Positions 1-10,512 of a stretch of 43,896 bases of DNA are shown here, piece by piece (position 1 is the first letter of the stretch; each line of letters opens with the position of its first letter). The DNA is taken from the NCBI GenBank assembly GCA_900469345.1, contig UBWZ01000018.1, positions 80,043 to 123,938 of the forward strand, written 5' to 3'. The translations under genes and the position numbers were made by a program. The stretch comes from Hyphomicrobiales bacterium (GTDB lineage: Bacteria; Pseudomonadota; Alphaproteobacteria; Rhizobiales; Rhizobiaceae). Below the pieces are notes generated by a model that searched no databases, had not been told where the DNA came from, and saw nothing but the letters and a program-made list of their open reading frames with translations.

Positions 1-12
1 GATCGTTTCTGA

Positions 13-41
13 TTGACAGCGACAGCGATCCTGCGTGATAT
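13..41 (+). promoter_or_regulatory. Candidate housekeeping promoter of rhaD-rhaI
   Basis: A TTGACA hexamer (13-18) is followed after 17 bases by TGATAT (36-41). This resembles the rhizobial sigma-70 pattern of a CTTGAC-like -35 box and a CTATAT-like -10 box. It lies about 60 bases before the rhaD start codon. The -10 match is only partial, so this is a prediction from spacing and the good -35 box. The start of the upstream gene is outside the window. Confidence 0.45.
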
Positions 42-102
42 CCGGCCCAGGGAGATGGCGGTCACTCGCCGCCGTGAGCCGAAATAGCTTGGGAGGAATG
101 CG

Positions 103-2199
103 ATGTCGGGCCAAACCCGCCTTCTAGAAAACCGCTGGGACGATGCCTATGCCGCGACGCTCGATGAGCCGGGCAAGCTGCTCTACCGGTCCAATCTTCT
201 GGGTGCCGACAAGCGCATCACCAATTACGGCGGCGGCAATACCTCGGCCAAGGTCACGGAGACCGATCCGCTGACGGGCCAGCCGGTGCAGGTGCTGTGG
301 GTCAAGGGTTCGGGCGGCGATGTCGGAACGATCAAGCTCGACGGGTTCGCGACGCTCTACCTCGACAAGCTGGAGGCGCTGAAGGGTATTTATAAAGGCG
401 TCAAGGACGAGGACCGGATGGTAGGGTTCCTGCCCCATTGCACCTTCAACCTCAATCCGCGCGCCGCCTCAATCGATACGCCGCTGCACGGGTTTGTGCC
501 TTTTACGCATGTGGACCACATGCATCCGGACGCGATCATCGCGATTGCCGCCTCGAAGAATTCCCGCGAACTGACCCGGCAGATCTTCGGCGACGAGATC
601 GGCTGGCTGCCCTGGCGGCGTCCGGGCTTCCAGCTCGGGCTCGATCTCGGCGCTTTCGTCCAGGCCAATCCGCATGCCAAGGGCGTCGTTCTGGAAAGTC
701 ACGGCCTGTTCACCTGGGCCGACGATGCGAAGCAGTGCTACGAGCTGACGCTCGCAATCATCAACAAGGCGATCGACTGGTTCGCAGGGCAGACGGAGGG
801 CAAGACCGTGTTCGGCGGCGCTGTTACCCGCAGCCTGCCCCAGGCGGAGCGGCAGGCGATCGCGGCGCGGCTGATGCCGGAGATCCGCGGGCGCATTGGC
901 CGCGAGGAGCGCAAGCTCGGCCATTTCGACGACCAGGATGCGGTGCTCGAATTCGTCAACTCCCGCCAGCTGAGGCCGCTCGGCGCGCTCGGCACCTCCT
1001 GCCCCGACCATTTCCTGCGCACCAAGATCCGGCCGCTGATCCTGGATTTCGATCCCGCCTTGCCGAATGTGGACGCCGTGACCGCTGCGCTCGATCAGGC
1101 GCTCGAGGATTACCGGGCCGACTACAGCCGCTACTACGAGGCCTGCCGCCACGACAATTCGCCGGCCATGCGCGATCCCAATCCGGTGATCTTCCTCATT
1201 CCCGGTGTCGGCATGTTCTCCTTTGCCCGCGACAAGGCGACTGCCCGGATCGCCGGCGAGTTCTATGTGAACGCGATCAACGTGATGCGCGGCGCCTCCA
1301 CGGTCTCCGAATATCAGGGGCTGCCGGAGCAGGAGGCCTTCGACATCGAATACTGGCTGCTTGAGGAAGCCAAGCTGCAGCGCATGCCCAAGCCCAAGAG
1401 CCTGGCAGGGCGTGTCGCGCTGGTCACCGGCGGTGCCGGCGGGATTGGCCGCGCCACGGCGGCCCGGCTGATGGGCGAGGGCGCCTGCGTGGTTCTCGCC
1501 GATATCGACGGCGGTGCGCTGGAGGAAACGAAGGCGAGCTTCGAGAAGAGCTTCGGCAAGGATGTCGTGCGCGGCGTGCTGCTCGATGTCACCAGCGAGG
1601 AGGGCGTCGCGGCCGCCTTCACGCAGGCCTGCCTCGAATTCGGCGGCGTCGACATCCTGGTTTCGAACGCCGGCATCGCCTCGTCCGCTCCTGTCGAGGA
1701 CACCACGCTCGAGATGTGGAACAGGAGCATGGACATCCTCTCGACCGGCTATTTCCTGGTGTCGCGGGAAGCCTTCCGGCTGTTCCGCCGGCAGAAGCTC
1801 GGCGGCAACGTGGTGTTCGTGGCGTCCAAGAACGGGCTTGCCTCGTCGCCCAACGCGTCCGCCTACTGCACGGCGAAGGCCGCCGAAATCCACCTGGCCC
1901 GATGCCTGGCGCTGGAGGGGGCAGAGGCCGGCATCCGCGTCAACACCGTCAATCCGGATGCGGTGCTGCGCGGCTCGAAGATATGGAACGGCGAGTGGCG
2001 AGAGCAGCGGGCGGCGTCCTCGAAGATCGAGGTAACGGAGCTTGAGGAACATTACCGCAAGCGCTCGATGCTGAAGCTCAACGTGCTGCCGGAGGACATT
2101 GCGGAGGCGATCTACTTCCTGGCGTCCGACGCGTCGGCCAAATCGACCGGCAACATCATCAACGTGGATGCCGGCAACGCGCAGAGTTTTACGCGCTGA
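103..2199 (+). CDS. rhaD: Bifunctional rhamnulose-1-phosphate aldolase / short-chain dehydrogenase
   Basis: This 698-residue fusion protein splits L-rhamnulose-1-phosphate into dihydroxyacetone phosphate and L-lactaldehyde, and its dehydrogenase half is thought to oxidise the lactaldehyde. The N-terminal class II aldolase half carries the zinc-binding cluster HVDHMHPD (from residue 136). The C-terminal short-chain dehydrogenase half has the nucleotide-binding motif TGGAGGIG (near residue 440) and the catalytic Y588-x3-K592 pair. The ATG at 103 is preceded by GGGAGG at 91-96. rhaI follows on the same strand after a palindromic repeat. In Rhizobium leguminosarum the same two genes form the rhaDI operon, divergent from the rhamnose transporter and kinase genes, which would lie left of this window. 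Full length and intact. Confidence 0.93.
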   Translation: MSGQTRLLENRWDDAYAATLDEPGKLLYRSNLLGADKRITNYGGGNTSAKVTETDPLTGQPVQVLWVKGSGGDVGTIKLDGFATLYLDKLEALKGIYKGVKDEDRMVGFLPHCTFNLNPRAASIDTPLHGFVPFTHVDHMHPDAIIAIAASKNSRELTRQIFGDEIGWLPWRRPGFQLGLDLGAFVQANPHAKGVVLESHGLFTWADDAKQCYELTLAIINKAIDWFAGQTEGKTVFGGAVTRSLPQAERQAIAARLMPEIRGRIGREERKLGHFDDQDAVLEFVNSRQLRPLGALGTSCPDHFLRTKIRPLILDFDPALPNVDAVTAALDQALEDYRADYSRYYEACRHDNSPAMRDPNPVIFLIPGVGMFSFARDKATARIAGEFYVNAINVMRGASTVSEYQGLPEQEAFDIEYWLLEEAKLQRMPKPKSLAGRVALVTGGAGGIGRATAARLMGEGACVVLADIDGGALEETKASFEKSFGKDVVRGVLLDVTSEEGVAAAFTQACLEFGGVDILVSNAGIASSAPVEDTTLEMWNRSMDILSTGYFLVSREAFRLFRRQKLGGNVVFVASKNGLASSPNASAYCTAKAAEIHLARCLALEGAEAGIRVNTVNPDAVLRGSKIWNGEWREQRAASSKIEVTELEEHYRKRSMLKLNVLPEDIAEAIYFLASDASAKSTGNIINVDAGNAQSFTR

Positions 2200-2242
2200 C
2201 GTGACGACCTCAGCGGGGATGCCAGTCGTGACCTGAAGTCTT

Positions 2243-2441
2243 ACCCCCCCTCTGCCTTACCAGGCATCTCCCCCTCAAGGGGGGAGATCGAAGGAAGCAC
2301 ACTCCGGAACCTTTCCTCCGGGCCGACTGCCGATAGGATGCGAACGGCGGGCTGATAGGTGCGAGAAGTTGGGGGCAGGATGCGAGCCGCGGGTCGATCT
2401 CCCCCCTTGAGGGGGAGATGTCCGGCAGGACAGAGGGGGGT
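2243..2441. repeat. RIME-type intergenic palindromic element
   Basis: Two arms of about 47 bp, at 2243-2290 and 2395-2441, are imperfect inverted copies of each other. Each arm contains its own palindrome (cccctcaaggggggag / ctccccccttgaggggg). The layout and sequence match my memory of the Rhizobium-specific intergenic mosaic elements (RIME). It fills most of the 310-base gap between rhaD and rhaI, so it would be transcribed in the operon mRNA and fold into large hairpins. No coding sequence is visible in the gap. Confidence 0.8.
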
Positions 2442-2509
2442 GTCCGCTCAACGCCAAGCCTGGAAGCGGCGTGTCTCACAAGAATGAACGGTCTACTTGG
2501 GAGGAACCA

Positions 2510-3802
2510 ATGACAGATCTGAAAATTGCCGACGATGTGATCGCCGCTGAAAACGAGAGGCGCGCAAAAGCGCTCGCATCCGATTACGAAGCGCTGGGTG
2601 AAAACCTGTCCCGGCGCGGCGTCGAGATCGAGGCCGTCACCCGCCAGGTATCGGATTTCTTCGTGGCTGTCCCGTCCTGGGGTGTCGGCACGGGCGGCAC
2701 CCGCTTTGCACGGTTTCCCGGCGGCGGCGAACCGCGCGGCATCTTCGACAAGCTCGATGATTGCGCCGTCGTCCAGCAACTGACCCGGGCGACGCCGACG
2801 GTGTCGCTGCACATCCCCTGGGACAAGGCCGATCCGAAGGAACTGCGGGCCAAGGGCGATGCGCTCGGCCTGAGCTTCGATGCGATGAATTCCAACACCT
2901 TTTCCGATGCGATCGGCCAGGCGCAGTCCTACAAGTTCGGTTCGCTCAGCCACACGGATGCCGCCACCCGCGCCCAGGCGGTCGAGCACAATCTCGAATG
3001 CATCGAGATTGGGGCGGCGATCGGCTCCAAGGCGCTGACCGTCTGGATCGGCGACGGCTCCAATTTCCCGGGACAAAGCCATTTCACGCGCGCCTTCGAG
3101 CGCTACCTCGGCTCGATGGCGGAGATCTACAAGGCGCTGCCGGAGGACTGGCGGCTGTATTCCGAGCACAAGATGTACGAGCCGGCCTTCTATTCGACCG
3201 TCGTGCAGGACTGGGGCACCAATTACCTGATCGCCCAGACGCTCGGGCCGAAAGCCTTCTGCCTTGTCGATCTCGGACACCACGCGCCGAATACCAATAT
3301 CGAGATGATCGTCGCGCGGCTGATCCAGTTCGGCAAGCTCGGCGGCTTTCACTTCAACGATTCAAAGTATGGCGACGACGATCTCGATGCCGGGGCGATC
3401 GATCCCTACCGCCTGTTCCTGGTGTTCAACGAGCTGGTCGATGCGGAGCGGCGCGGCGTGGACGGCTTTCACCCGGCGCACATGATCGACCAGAGCCACA
3501 ATGTGACCGATCCGATCGAAAGCCTGATCTCCAGCGCCAATGAAATCCGCCGTGCCTATGCGCAGGCGCTGCTGGTCGATCGCACCGCGCTCGACGGCTA
3601 CCAGGACACGAACGATGCGCTGATGGCGTCGGACACGCTGAAACGCGCCTATCGCACCGATGTCGAGCCGATCCTTGCCGAAGCGCGTCGACGGGCCGGC
3701 GGGGCGATCGATCCGGTCGCGACCTACCGCGCCAGCGGCTATCGCACGCGGGTGGCGATGGAGCGGCCGGCGTCTGTCAGCGGCGGCGGCGGGATCGTCT
3801 GA
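2510..3802 (+). CDS. rhaI: L-rhamnose catabolism isomerase
   Basis: This is a 430-residue TIM-barrel sugar isomerase of the Pseudomonas stutzeri type, which converts L-rhamnose to L-rhamnulose in the cytoplasm. Family motifs are HIPWDK, NSNTFSD, SEHKMYEP, DLGHHAPNTN and FHFNDSKYGDDD; they contain the Glu, Asp and His residues that bind the two metal ions. The frame is open from a GTG at 2471, but the ATG at 2510 is chosen because GGGAGGA lies just before it at 2499-2505 and the resulting length equals the usual family length. It completes the enzyme set with rhaD; the kinase is not in the window. It converges on the GntR gene that ends at 3826. Confidence 0.93.
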   Translation: MTDLKIADDVIAAENERRAKALASDYEALGENLSRRGVEIEAVTRQVSDFFVAVPSWGVGTGGTRFARFPGGGEPRGIFDKLDDCAVVQQLTRATPTVSLHIPWDKADPKELRAKGDALGLSFDAMNSNTFSDAIGQAQSYKFGSLSHTDAATRAQAVEHNLECIEIGAAIGSKALTVWIGDGSNFPGQSHFTRAFERYLGSMAEIYKALPEDWRLYSEHKMYEPAFYSTVVQDWGTNYLIAQTLGPKAFCLVDLGHHAPNTNIEMIVARLIQFGKLGGFHFNDSKYGDDDLDAGAIDPYRLFLVFNELVDAERRGVDGFHPAHMIDQSHNVTDPIESLISSANEIRRAYAQALLVDRTALDGYQDTNDALMASDTLKRAYRTDVEPILAEARRRAGGAIDPVATYRASGYRTRVAMERPASVSGGGGIV

Positions 3803-3825
3803 TCCCTGAAGCCTGAAAGCCCGGC

Positions 3826-4590
3826 TCAGGACGGGATCAGATGGCCGATCTGCTGTCCTGGCTGGACGATGGAATTGATGATGCGCATCTTGCCCACATC
3901 GATGACGTGGCGCATGGCGGTTTCGGCCCTCAGCGGATCCCGCGAGGCGATCGCATGGGCGATGCGCAGGTGATTGCTCGCGATTTCGTCGATCATTTCC
4001 GGCGAGGCGGCGGGTGAGGAGAGCTGGAAGGAGATGGCCAGCGCCGCCTCGATCAGGGCGCTCGCCGAACGCATGAAGGGGTTTCCCGACATGCGGGCGA
4101 TCGCAACATGGAATTCAAGATCCACCTGAGCGATCGAGCCTGCCGTATGCGACAGGTCGTCGAATTTCGCAGCAATGGCGTAGAGCGCGACGATGTCGTC
4201 GCTGGTGGCGCGCACGGCCGCGGCCGCGGCCGCTGCCGGCTCGAGCGCCAGTCGCATTTCCGCCAGGTGCTCGATGAATTCGGGATCGAGACCGGACTCG
4301 AAGCGCCAGCCCAGCACATCCGGATCGAAGAAGTTCCACATCGAGCGGTCGAGAACCCGCGTGCCGACCTTGGCCTTCGCCTCGACCAGCCGCTTGGCCG
4401 AGAGGGTCTTCATGGCTTCCCGCAGCACGGTGCGCGAGACGCCGAAACGGGCGGACAGATCCGTGTCGCCTGGCAGGAGCGAGCCCTCGGGGATGCTGCC
4501 GGAGACGATACCGCGACCCAGTTCAGCCACGACGTGAGCGTGGTTGCTGCGGCGCTTGCGCCCGCTGATCGCTGTCTCCAACAGCCCCAA
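3826..4590 (-). CDS. GntR-family (FadR/FCD) transcriptional regulator of the sugar transporter operon
   Basis: The 254-residue protein has an N-terminal winged helix (roughly residues 15-85, including SARFGVSRTVLREAMKTL) and a C-terminal FCD ligand-binding domain with the metal-site histidines in EFHVAIARM and SNHLRIAHA. FCD regulators usually sense sugar acids or other organic acids and are released from DNA by them. The start codon is TTG, adjoining the TAA of the permease gene, and the ribosome-binding site AAGGAGG lies inside the end of that gene. This suggests translational coupling and a place at the end of the ytfQRT-yjfF operon. The effector cannot be read from sequence; a galactose or galactonate-like compound is a guess from context. 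Confidence 0.88.
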   Translation of the reverse strand: MGLLETAISGRKRRSNHAHVVAELGRGIVSGSIPEGSLLPGDTDLSARFGVSRTVLREAMKTLSAKRLVEAKAKVGTRVLDRSMWNFFDPDVLGWRFESGLDPEFIEHLAEMRLALEPAAAAAAAVRATSDDIVALYAIAAKFDDLSHTAGSIAQVDLEFHVAIARMSGNPFMRSASALIEAALAISFQLSSPAASPEMIDEIASNHLRIAHAIASRDPLRAETAMRHVIDVGKMRIINSIVQPGQQIGHLIPS

Positions 4591-5577
4591 TTAAACCTCC
4601 TTGAGCCGGCTCTCTGCCAGCCTGCGGTCCGAGTACCAGATGATGCCGCGCTGCAATACGATGAACACGAAGAGGAGGATACCGATGACGATCTTTGTCC
4701 ACCACGATGACAGTGTTCCGTCGAAGACGATGTAGGTCTGTATCAGGCCCTGGATGAGGATGCCGATAAAGGTGCCTGCCACCAGACCGACGCCGCCCGT
4801 CAGCAGGGTTCCGCCGATGACCACGGCGGCGATTGCGTCGAGTTCGACGCCCACCGTCGCCAGCGAGTAGCCCGACGACGTGTAGAGCGTGTAGGCGATG
4901 CCGGCGAGGCCCGACAGAAATCCGGACAGGGCGTAGATGCCGACCGTGGTCGGCCCGATCGGTACGCCCATCAGTTCCGCGGACTGCTGGTTGCCGCCGA
5001 TCGCATAGATGTTGGCGCCGAAACGGGTGCGGGCTGCGACGAAGGCACCGACGACGAACACAAGCAGCATCAGCATGGCGAGCGCCGTCAGCCGGCCGCC
5101 GCCAGGCACGCGGAAATAGAAGCCCTGGATGGCGTCGATCACCGGGTGGGCGATCGGTACGGATTCCGTCGAGATGAGATAGGCGGCGCCGCGGGCGAGG
5201 AACATGCCCGCCAGGGTGACGACAAACGGTGGAATGCCGAGATAGCGGATCATCGCGCCCATGGCGCTGCCGAAAATCGTCGAAATGACGAGCACGGCGG
5301 CGAAGGCGACGAGCGGGTGGACGCCGAGCGAACCGACCATGACGGCGACGAAGACGCTCGTGAAGGCGATGACCGAACCGATCGACAGGTCGATGCCGCC
5401 GGACAGGATGACGAAGGTCATGCCGACCGCTGCGATGCCCAGGAAGGCGTTGTCGGTCAGAAGATTGCCGATCACCCGCGTGGAGAGCATGTTGGGGAAC
5501 TGCACGACGCACAGGATGTAGGCGAGCACGAAGATGCCGAGCGTCGTGACGAAGGGCAGATTGCGGGAATGGATCAT
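4591..5577 (-). CDS. yjfF: Sugar ABC transporter permease, YjfF-like
   Basis: This 328-residue polytopic inner-membrane protein belongs to the ribose/galactofuranose (BPD_transp_2) permease family. It is strikingly like E. coli YjfF, including GVGMTF-type and SGGIDLSIGS loops, the GGNQQSAELMG EAA-like stretch and the FDGTLSSWWTKI C-terminal segment. It should form the membrane channel with the YtfT-like permease. Its ATG overlaps the TGA of the upstream permease gene by 4 bp, and its own stop carries the ribosome-binding site of the GntR gene, so the three genes are translationally linked. Confidence 0.9.
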   Translation of the reverse strand: MIHSRNLPFVTTLGIFVLAYILCVVQFPNMLSTRVIGNLLTDNAFLGIAAVGMTFVILSGGIDLSIGSVIAFTSVFVAVMVGSLGVHPLVAFAAVLVISTIFGSAMGAMIRYLGIPPFVVTLAGMFLARGAAYLISTESVPIAHPVIDAIQGFYFRVPGGGRLTALAMLMLLVFVVGAFVAARTRFGANIYAIGGNQQSAELMGVPIGPTTVGIYALSGFLSGLAGIAYTLYTSSGYSLATVGVELDAIAAVVIGGTLLTGGVGLVAGTFIGILIQGLIQTYIVFDGTLSSWWTKIVIGILLFVFIVLQRGIIWYSDRRLAESRLKEV

Positions 5578-6607
5578 CGCGCCGCTCCTTCCGCCTTGCC
5601 GGGCACGGTGTCCGGGCGCTTTCTCTGGGTCCTGAGAAAGCCGAGCACCGTCATCACGGCCGGCGACTGCAGGGTGAGCACGATGATGATGATGACGGCC
5701 TTGATGATGAGGTTGAACTCAGGCGGGAAGCCGGACACGAGGATCCCGGTGTTGATCGACTGGATGATCAGGGCGCCGATCAGCGAGGCGGTAATCGAGA
5801 ACCGCCCGCCATTGAGGGAGGTGCCGCCGATCACGACCGCGAGGATCGCGTCGAGTTCCAGCCACAGACCGGCATTGTTGGCGTCGGCGCCGCGGATATC
5901 GGCGGTGACGATGAGGCCGGCGACGGCCGCGCAGATGCCGGATATGGCGTAGACGAAGAACAGCAGGAAACGGGCGCGCACGCCGGCAAGCGTTGCGGCG
6001 CGGCGGTTGATGCCGGTCGCCTCGATCAGGAAGCCGAGCGCCGAGCGGCGGACGACGGTGCCGATCAGCAGGGCAGCGCCGACCCACAGAAAGATCGGCA
6101 CGGGTATGCCCGCCAGCGAACCGGAGCCCAGCGCCGCGAAGCTGTCATTGTTGAAGGTGAGGATCGCGCCTTCGGTGACCAGCTGCGCGATGCCGCGGCC
6201 CGCCACCATCAGGATGAGGGTGGCAATGATCGGCTGGATATCGAGAAAGGCGACAAGCATGCCGTTCCAGAGGCCGCAGAGAAGGCCGATCGCCAGCGAC
6301 ACCAGCACGACCACCGGCAGCGGATAGTCCTGGGTGATGAGCGTCGCCGCCACCGCACCGCAGATCGCGATCACCGCGCCGATCGACAGGTCGATGCCGC
6401 GCGTGGCGATGACCAGCGTCATGCCGATGGTCAAAAGAGCGACCGGGGCGGCGCGCACGAGGATGTCGATCAGGCTTCCGTAGACACGGCCGTTCTGCAT
6501 GGAAATGTTGAGGAAGCCGGGTGCGACGGAGGTGATCAGCGCCAGGATGATGACGAGTGCGATGATCTGCGGCGCAAGCCGCTTCAGTCTGCGCGTGACG
6601 ACGGTCA

Positions 6608-6611
<4 letters not shown>
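5574..6611 (-). CDS. ytfT: Sugar ABC transporter permease, YtfT-like
   Basis: This 345-residue polytopic membrane protein is the second permease of the transporter. Recognisable parts are the ATRGIDLSIGAV loop, VVIGGTSLNGGRF near the C-terminal third, and about ten hydrophobic segments. The start ATGATG at 6611 has GGAGG eight bases upstream and overlaps the stop codon of the ATPase gene. The gene order binding protein, ATPase, permease, permease is exactly that of E. coli ytfQ-ytfR-ytfT-yjfF, the galactofuranose importer. Substrate specificity in this organism is inferred, not shown. Confidence 0.9.
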
Positions 6612-8128
<1,517 letters not shown>

Positions 8129-8189
8129 GCTGGTGGTCCCGCATATGTTGAGAAACCGGAGCGGCAAGCGTCGCTCCGGTCGCAGTGGA

Positions 8190-8223
8190 CGCCCGGCTCA
8201 GGATTGAAGACCTGGGCCGGGCG
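8190..8223 (-). terminator. Hairpin directly after ytfQ (partial terminator or mRNA stabiliser)
   Basis: cgcccggctcagg (8190-8202) and cctgggccgggcg (8211-8223) pair in 12 of 13 positions around an 8-base loop. On the minus strand it begins 8 bases after the binding-protein stop codon. There is no good U-tract, so complete termination is unlikely. Such hairpins commonly raise the amount of binding-protein mRNA relative to the downstream ATPase and permease genes. Confidence 0.7.
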
Positions 8224-8231
8224 GCGGGAAC

Positions 8232-9194
8232 TCAGTAGCCGAGGCCCTTCTTGGCTTCGTAGACCTTCATCGGATCATCCTTCTGCGTGTACAGCTTGGA
8301 CTCCGTCTGGATCCACTTCTTGGGCTCCTTCTTGTCCTTGAGGTAAGCGTCAAGGGCATCGAAGGCGGGGCCGGCCATGTTCGGGGTCAGTTCGACCGTC
8401 GCATTGGCTTCGCCCTTGGCCATCGCCTGGAAGATATCCGGGATCGAGTCGATCGACAGGATCTTGATGTCGGTGCCCGGCTTCAGGCCGGCTTCCTTGA
8501 TGGCCTGGATCGCGCCGACAGCCATGTCGTCGTTATGGGCGTAAACGGCGCAGATGTCCTTGCCGCCGCCTTCAGCCTTGATGAAGCTTTCCATGACTTC
8601 CTTGCCCTTGGTGCGGGTGAAGTCACCGGTCTGCGACCGAACGATCTTGATGTTGGCGTGGCCGGCGATGCCCTGCTCGAAGCCCTTCTTGCGGTTGATG
8701 GCGGGCGAGGAGCCGGTCGTGCCCTGAAGCTCGACGACCTTGCAGTCCTTGGAGCCGACATCCTTGGCGAGCCATTCGCCGGCAACCTTGCCTTCATACA
8801 CCGTGTCCGAGGTCACGGCCGTCAGGTAAAGATCCTTCGGCGCATCGATTTCGCGGTCGAGAAGAATGACCGGGATCTTTTCTTCCTTGGCTTCCTTCAG
8901 AACGGCATCCCAGCCGGTGGCAACCACGGGAGCGACCAGGATCGCATCAACGCCCTGGGCGATGAAGCCGCGGATCGCCTTGATCTGGTTTTCCTGCTTC
9001 TGCTGAGCATCGGCAAATTTCAGGGTGATGCCGCGCTTTTCGGCTTCCTGCTTGGTGACCGTGGTTTCGGCAGCGCGCCAGCCGGACTCCGAGCCGATCT
9101 GCGAGAAGCCGACGGTGAGTGTCTTTGCGGAAACGCTGGACGCCAAGCATGCGGTAAGGGCAGCAACGGTCGCTGCCACGAGTGCTCGTTTCAT
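8232..9194 (-). CDS. ytfQ: Periplasmic sugar-binding protein, YtfQ-like
   Basis: The 320-residue precursor has a signal peptide (MKRALVAATVAALTACLASSVSA, cleavage before KTLTVG) and a Peripla_BP_4 sugar-binding fold. Segments shared with galactofuranose-binding YtfQ include GFSQIGSESGWR at the start of the mature protein, APVVATGWDAVLKEA and VILLDREID. It delivers sugar in the periplasm to the YtfR/YtfT/YjfF complex. The start at 9194 is set by GGGAGG about 9 bases upstream and by the signal peptide; the frame stays open 17 codons further but would spoil the signal sequence. It is the first gene of the minus-strand operon and divergent from gguC. Confidence 0.93.
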   Translation of the reverse strand: MKRALVAATVAALTACLASSVSAKTLTVGFSQIGSESGWRAAETTVTKQEAEKRGITLKFADAQQKQENQIKAIRGFIAQGVDAILVAPVVATGWDAVLKEAKEEKIPVILLDREIDAPKDLYLTAVTSDTVYEGKVAGEWLAKDVGSKDCKVVELQGTTGSSPAINRKKGFEQGIAGHANIKIVRSQTGDFTRTKGKEVMESFIKAEGGGKDICAVYAHNDDMAVGAIQAIKEAGLKPGTDIKILSIDSIPDIFQAMAKGEANATVELTPNMAGPAFDALDAYLKDKKEPKKWIQTESKLYTQKDDPMKVYEAKKGLGY

Positions 9195-9509
9195 CTTTAA
9201 TCCTCCCAGAGATGATGAAGCAAATGGACGCCGAAGAATTCGCATATAATATTACTTTTGCAAGTGGTTATTTTGCGGGGTCGTGCAGATTTCTGGCTCC
9301 GGGCCTCCTGTTCCAGATATTAACCGATTGAAATCCATGTTCCGTGGCGTGGCGTTCGAAAGCCACCTGGAGGCCTCGCGACAATGTTGTGTTCTTGACA
9401 AGGCTCCAGCTTTTCCAATAGTCGTATTTATAGCTGCATCGGGCTTCGCGCCCGGTGGGAGGAAGACTGGGCGGTCGGGAGACGCCTGCATTAATCGGGT
9501 GATACATTC
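9195..9509. promoter_or_regulatory. Divergent intergenic control region between ytfQ and gguC
   Basis: No gene is visible in these 315 bases. An AT-rich island at 9244-9275 contains the palindrome TAATATTA (9247-9254) and, on the minus strand, TATTAT (9251-9246), a 5-of-6 match to a -10 box for ytfQ; no convincing -35 box accompanies it. For gguC, TTGACA lies at 9395-9400 with AATAGT 16 bases further on (9417-9422). Promoters are predictions only; the strand changes here, so both operons must start in this gap. Confidence 0.5.
9437..9457 (+). promoter_or_regulatory. Hairpin in the gguC leader
   Basis: An 8-bp stem with one G-U pair surrounds the loop ttcgc, about 50 bases before the gguC start codon and downstream of the candidate promoter. 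Its role is unknown; a stabilising 5' hairpin is possible. Confidence 0.4.
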
Positions 9510-10502
9510 ATGTTGCGAGTTCTTCAGGTTGCCGGTGCTGCCGGTGCGATGCAGGTTGTTGCTTGGGATGGCGAAGGTGCCGCTCGGACTGTCAACGGCG
9601 TTTCCTCCACCTATGAACTTGCGATGAAGGCGATTGCCGCCGGCCGCAGCCTGTCCGAGGAAATCGACGCCGCCGGTCTCGGTGATGTTGTCGACCTGCA
9701 GGCCGCCGCCGATGCCGGGCGCATCGCACTCCCCATCAGCCATCCCGATCCCGCCCATTTCGTCGTTGCCGGCACCGGCCTTACCCATCTCGGCTCGGCG
9801 GATGGCCGCGACAAGATGCACAAGGCAGCGCAGTCGGAGGAAAAGCCGACCGATTCGATGCGCATGTTCCTGATGGGCGTCGAGGGCGGCAAGCCGAAGG
9901 CCGGCGAAACCGGCGTGCAGCCTGAATGGTTCTACAAGGGTAACGGCTCGCAGCTGCGCGCCACGGGCGAGGATCTGGTGTCGCCGTCCTTCGCGCTCGA
10001 CGGCGGTGAAGAGCCGGAGCTTGCCGCAATCTACCTGATCGGTCCGGATGGAACGCCGTTCCGCGTCGGCGTCTGCCTTGCCAACGAGTTTTCCGACCAC
10101 GTCACGGAACGAGGCAACTACCTGTGGCTGGCGCATTCGAAGCTGCGCCAGGCCTCGCTCGGACCGGAATTGCTGGTCGGCGACATGCCGGCCCATGTCG
10201 AGGGCACGTCGCGCATCCGCCGCTGCGCCGAGGTGATCTTCGAGCAGCCCTTCCTGTCGGGCGAAGCGAACATGTCCCACTCGATCGCCAATCTCGAATA
10301 CCACAACTTCAAATACGACATCTTCTGCGCGCCGGGCGATCTGCATGTGCATTTCTTCGGCACCGCGACGCTGTCCGTTTCGCACGGGATCAAGACCGAG
10401 ACCGGCGACGTTTTCGAGATCGCCGCCGAGCCGTTCAAGCTCCCGCTCGTCAACCGTCTGGCCGTGGCCGCTGAAAAGCCGGTCGTGATCAAGCAGCTGT
10501 AA
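9510..10502 (+). CDS. gguC: GguC / AraD1-family protein (FAH fold), likely 2-keto-3-deoxy-sugar-acid dehydratase
   Basis: This 330-residue protein is of the GguC/AraD1 type, related to fumarylacetoacetate hydrolases. The FAH-like part starts near HFVVAGTGLTHLGSADGRD; acidic residues in LDGGEEPELAA and the later HVTERGNY segment are candidates for the metal site. In Agrobacterium gguC lies beside chvE-gguAB; here it is first in an operon with an aldose dehydrogenase, a sugar-acid dehydratase and chvE-gguAB. Sulfolobus 2-keto-3-deoxyarabinonate dehydratase also has this fold, so I infer that GguC dehydrates the 2-keto-3-deoxy acid to 2-oxoglutarate semialdehyde. The ribosome-binding site is weak (GGGTGAT). 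Identity is confident; the reaction is inferred. Confidence 0.85.
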   Translation: MLRVLQVAGAAGAMQVVAWDGEGAARTVNGVSSTYELAMKAIAAGRSLSEEIDAAGLGDVVDLQAAADAGRIALPISHPDPAHFVVAGTGLTHLGSADGRDKMHKAAQSEEKPTDSMRMFLMGVEGGKPKAGETGVQPEWFYKGNGSQLRATGEDLVSPSFALDGGEEPELAAIYLIGPDGTPFRVGVCLANEFSDHVTERGNYLWLAHSKLRQASLGPELLVGDMPAHVEGTSRIRRCAEVIFEQPFLSGEANMSHSIANLEYHNFKYDIFCAPGDLHVHFFGTATLSVSHGIKTETGDVFEIAAEPFKLPLVNRLAVAAEKPVVIKQL

Positions 10503-10512
10503 GGAGGCAGGA

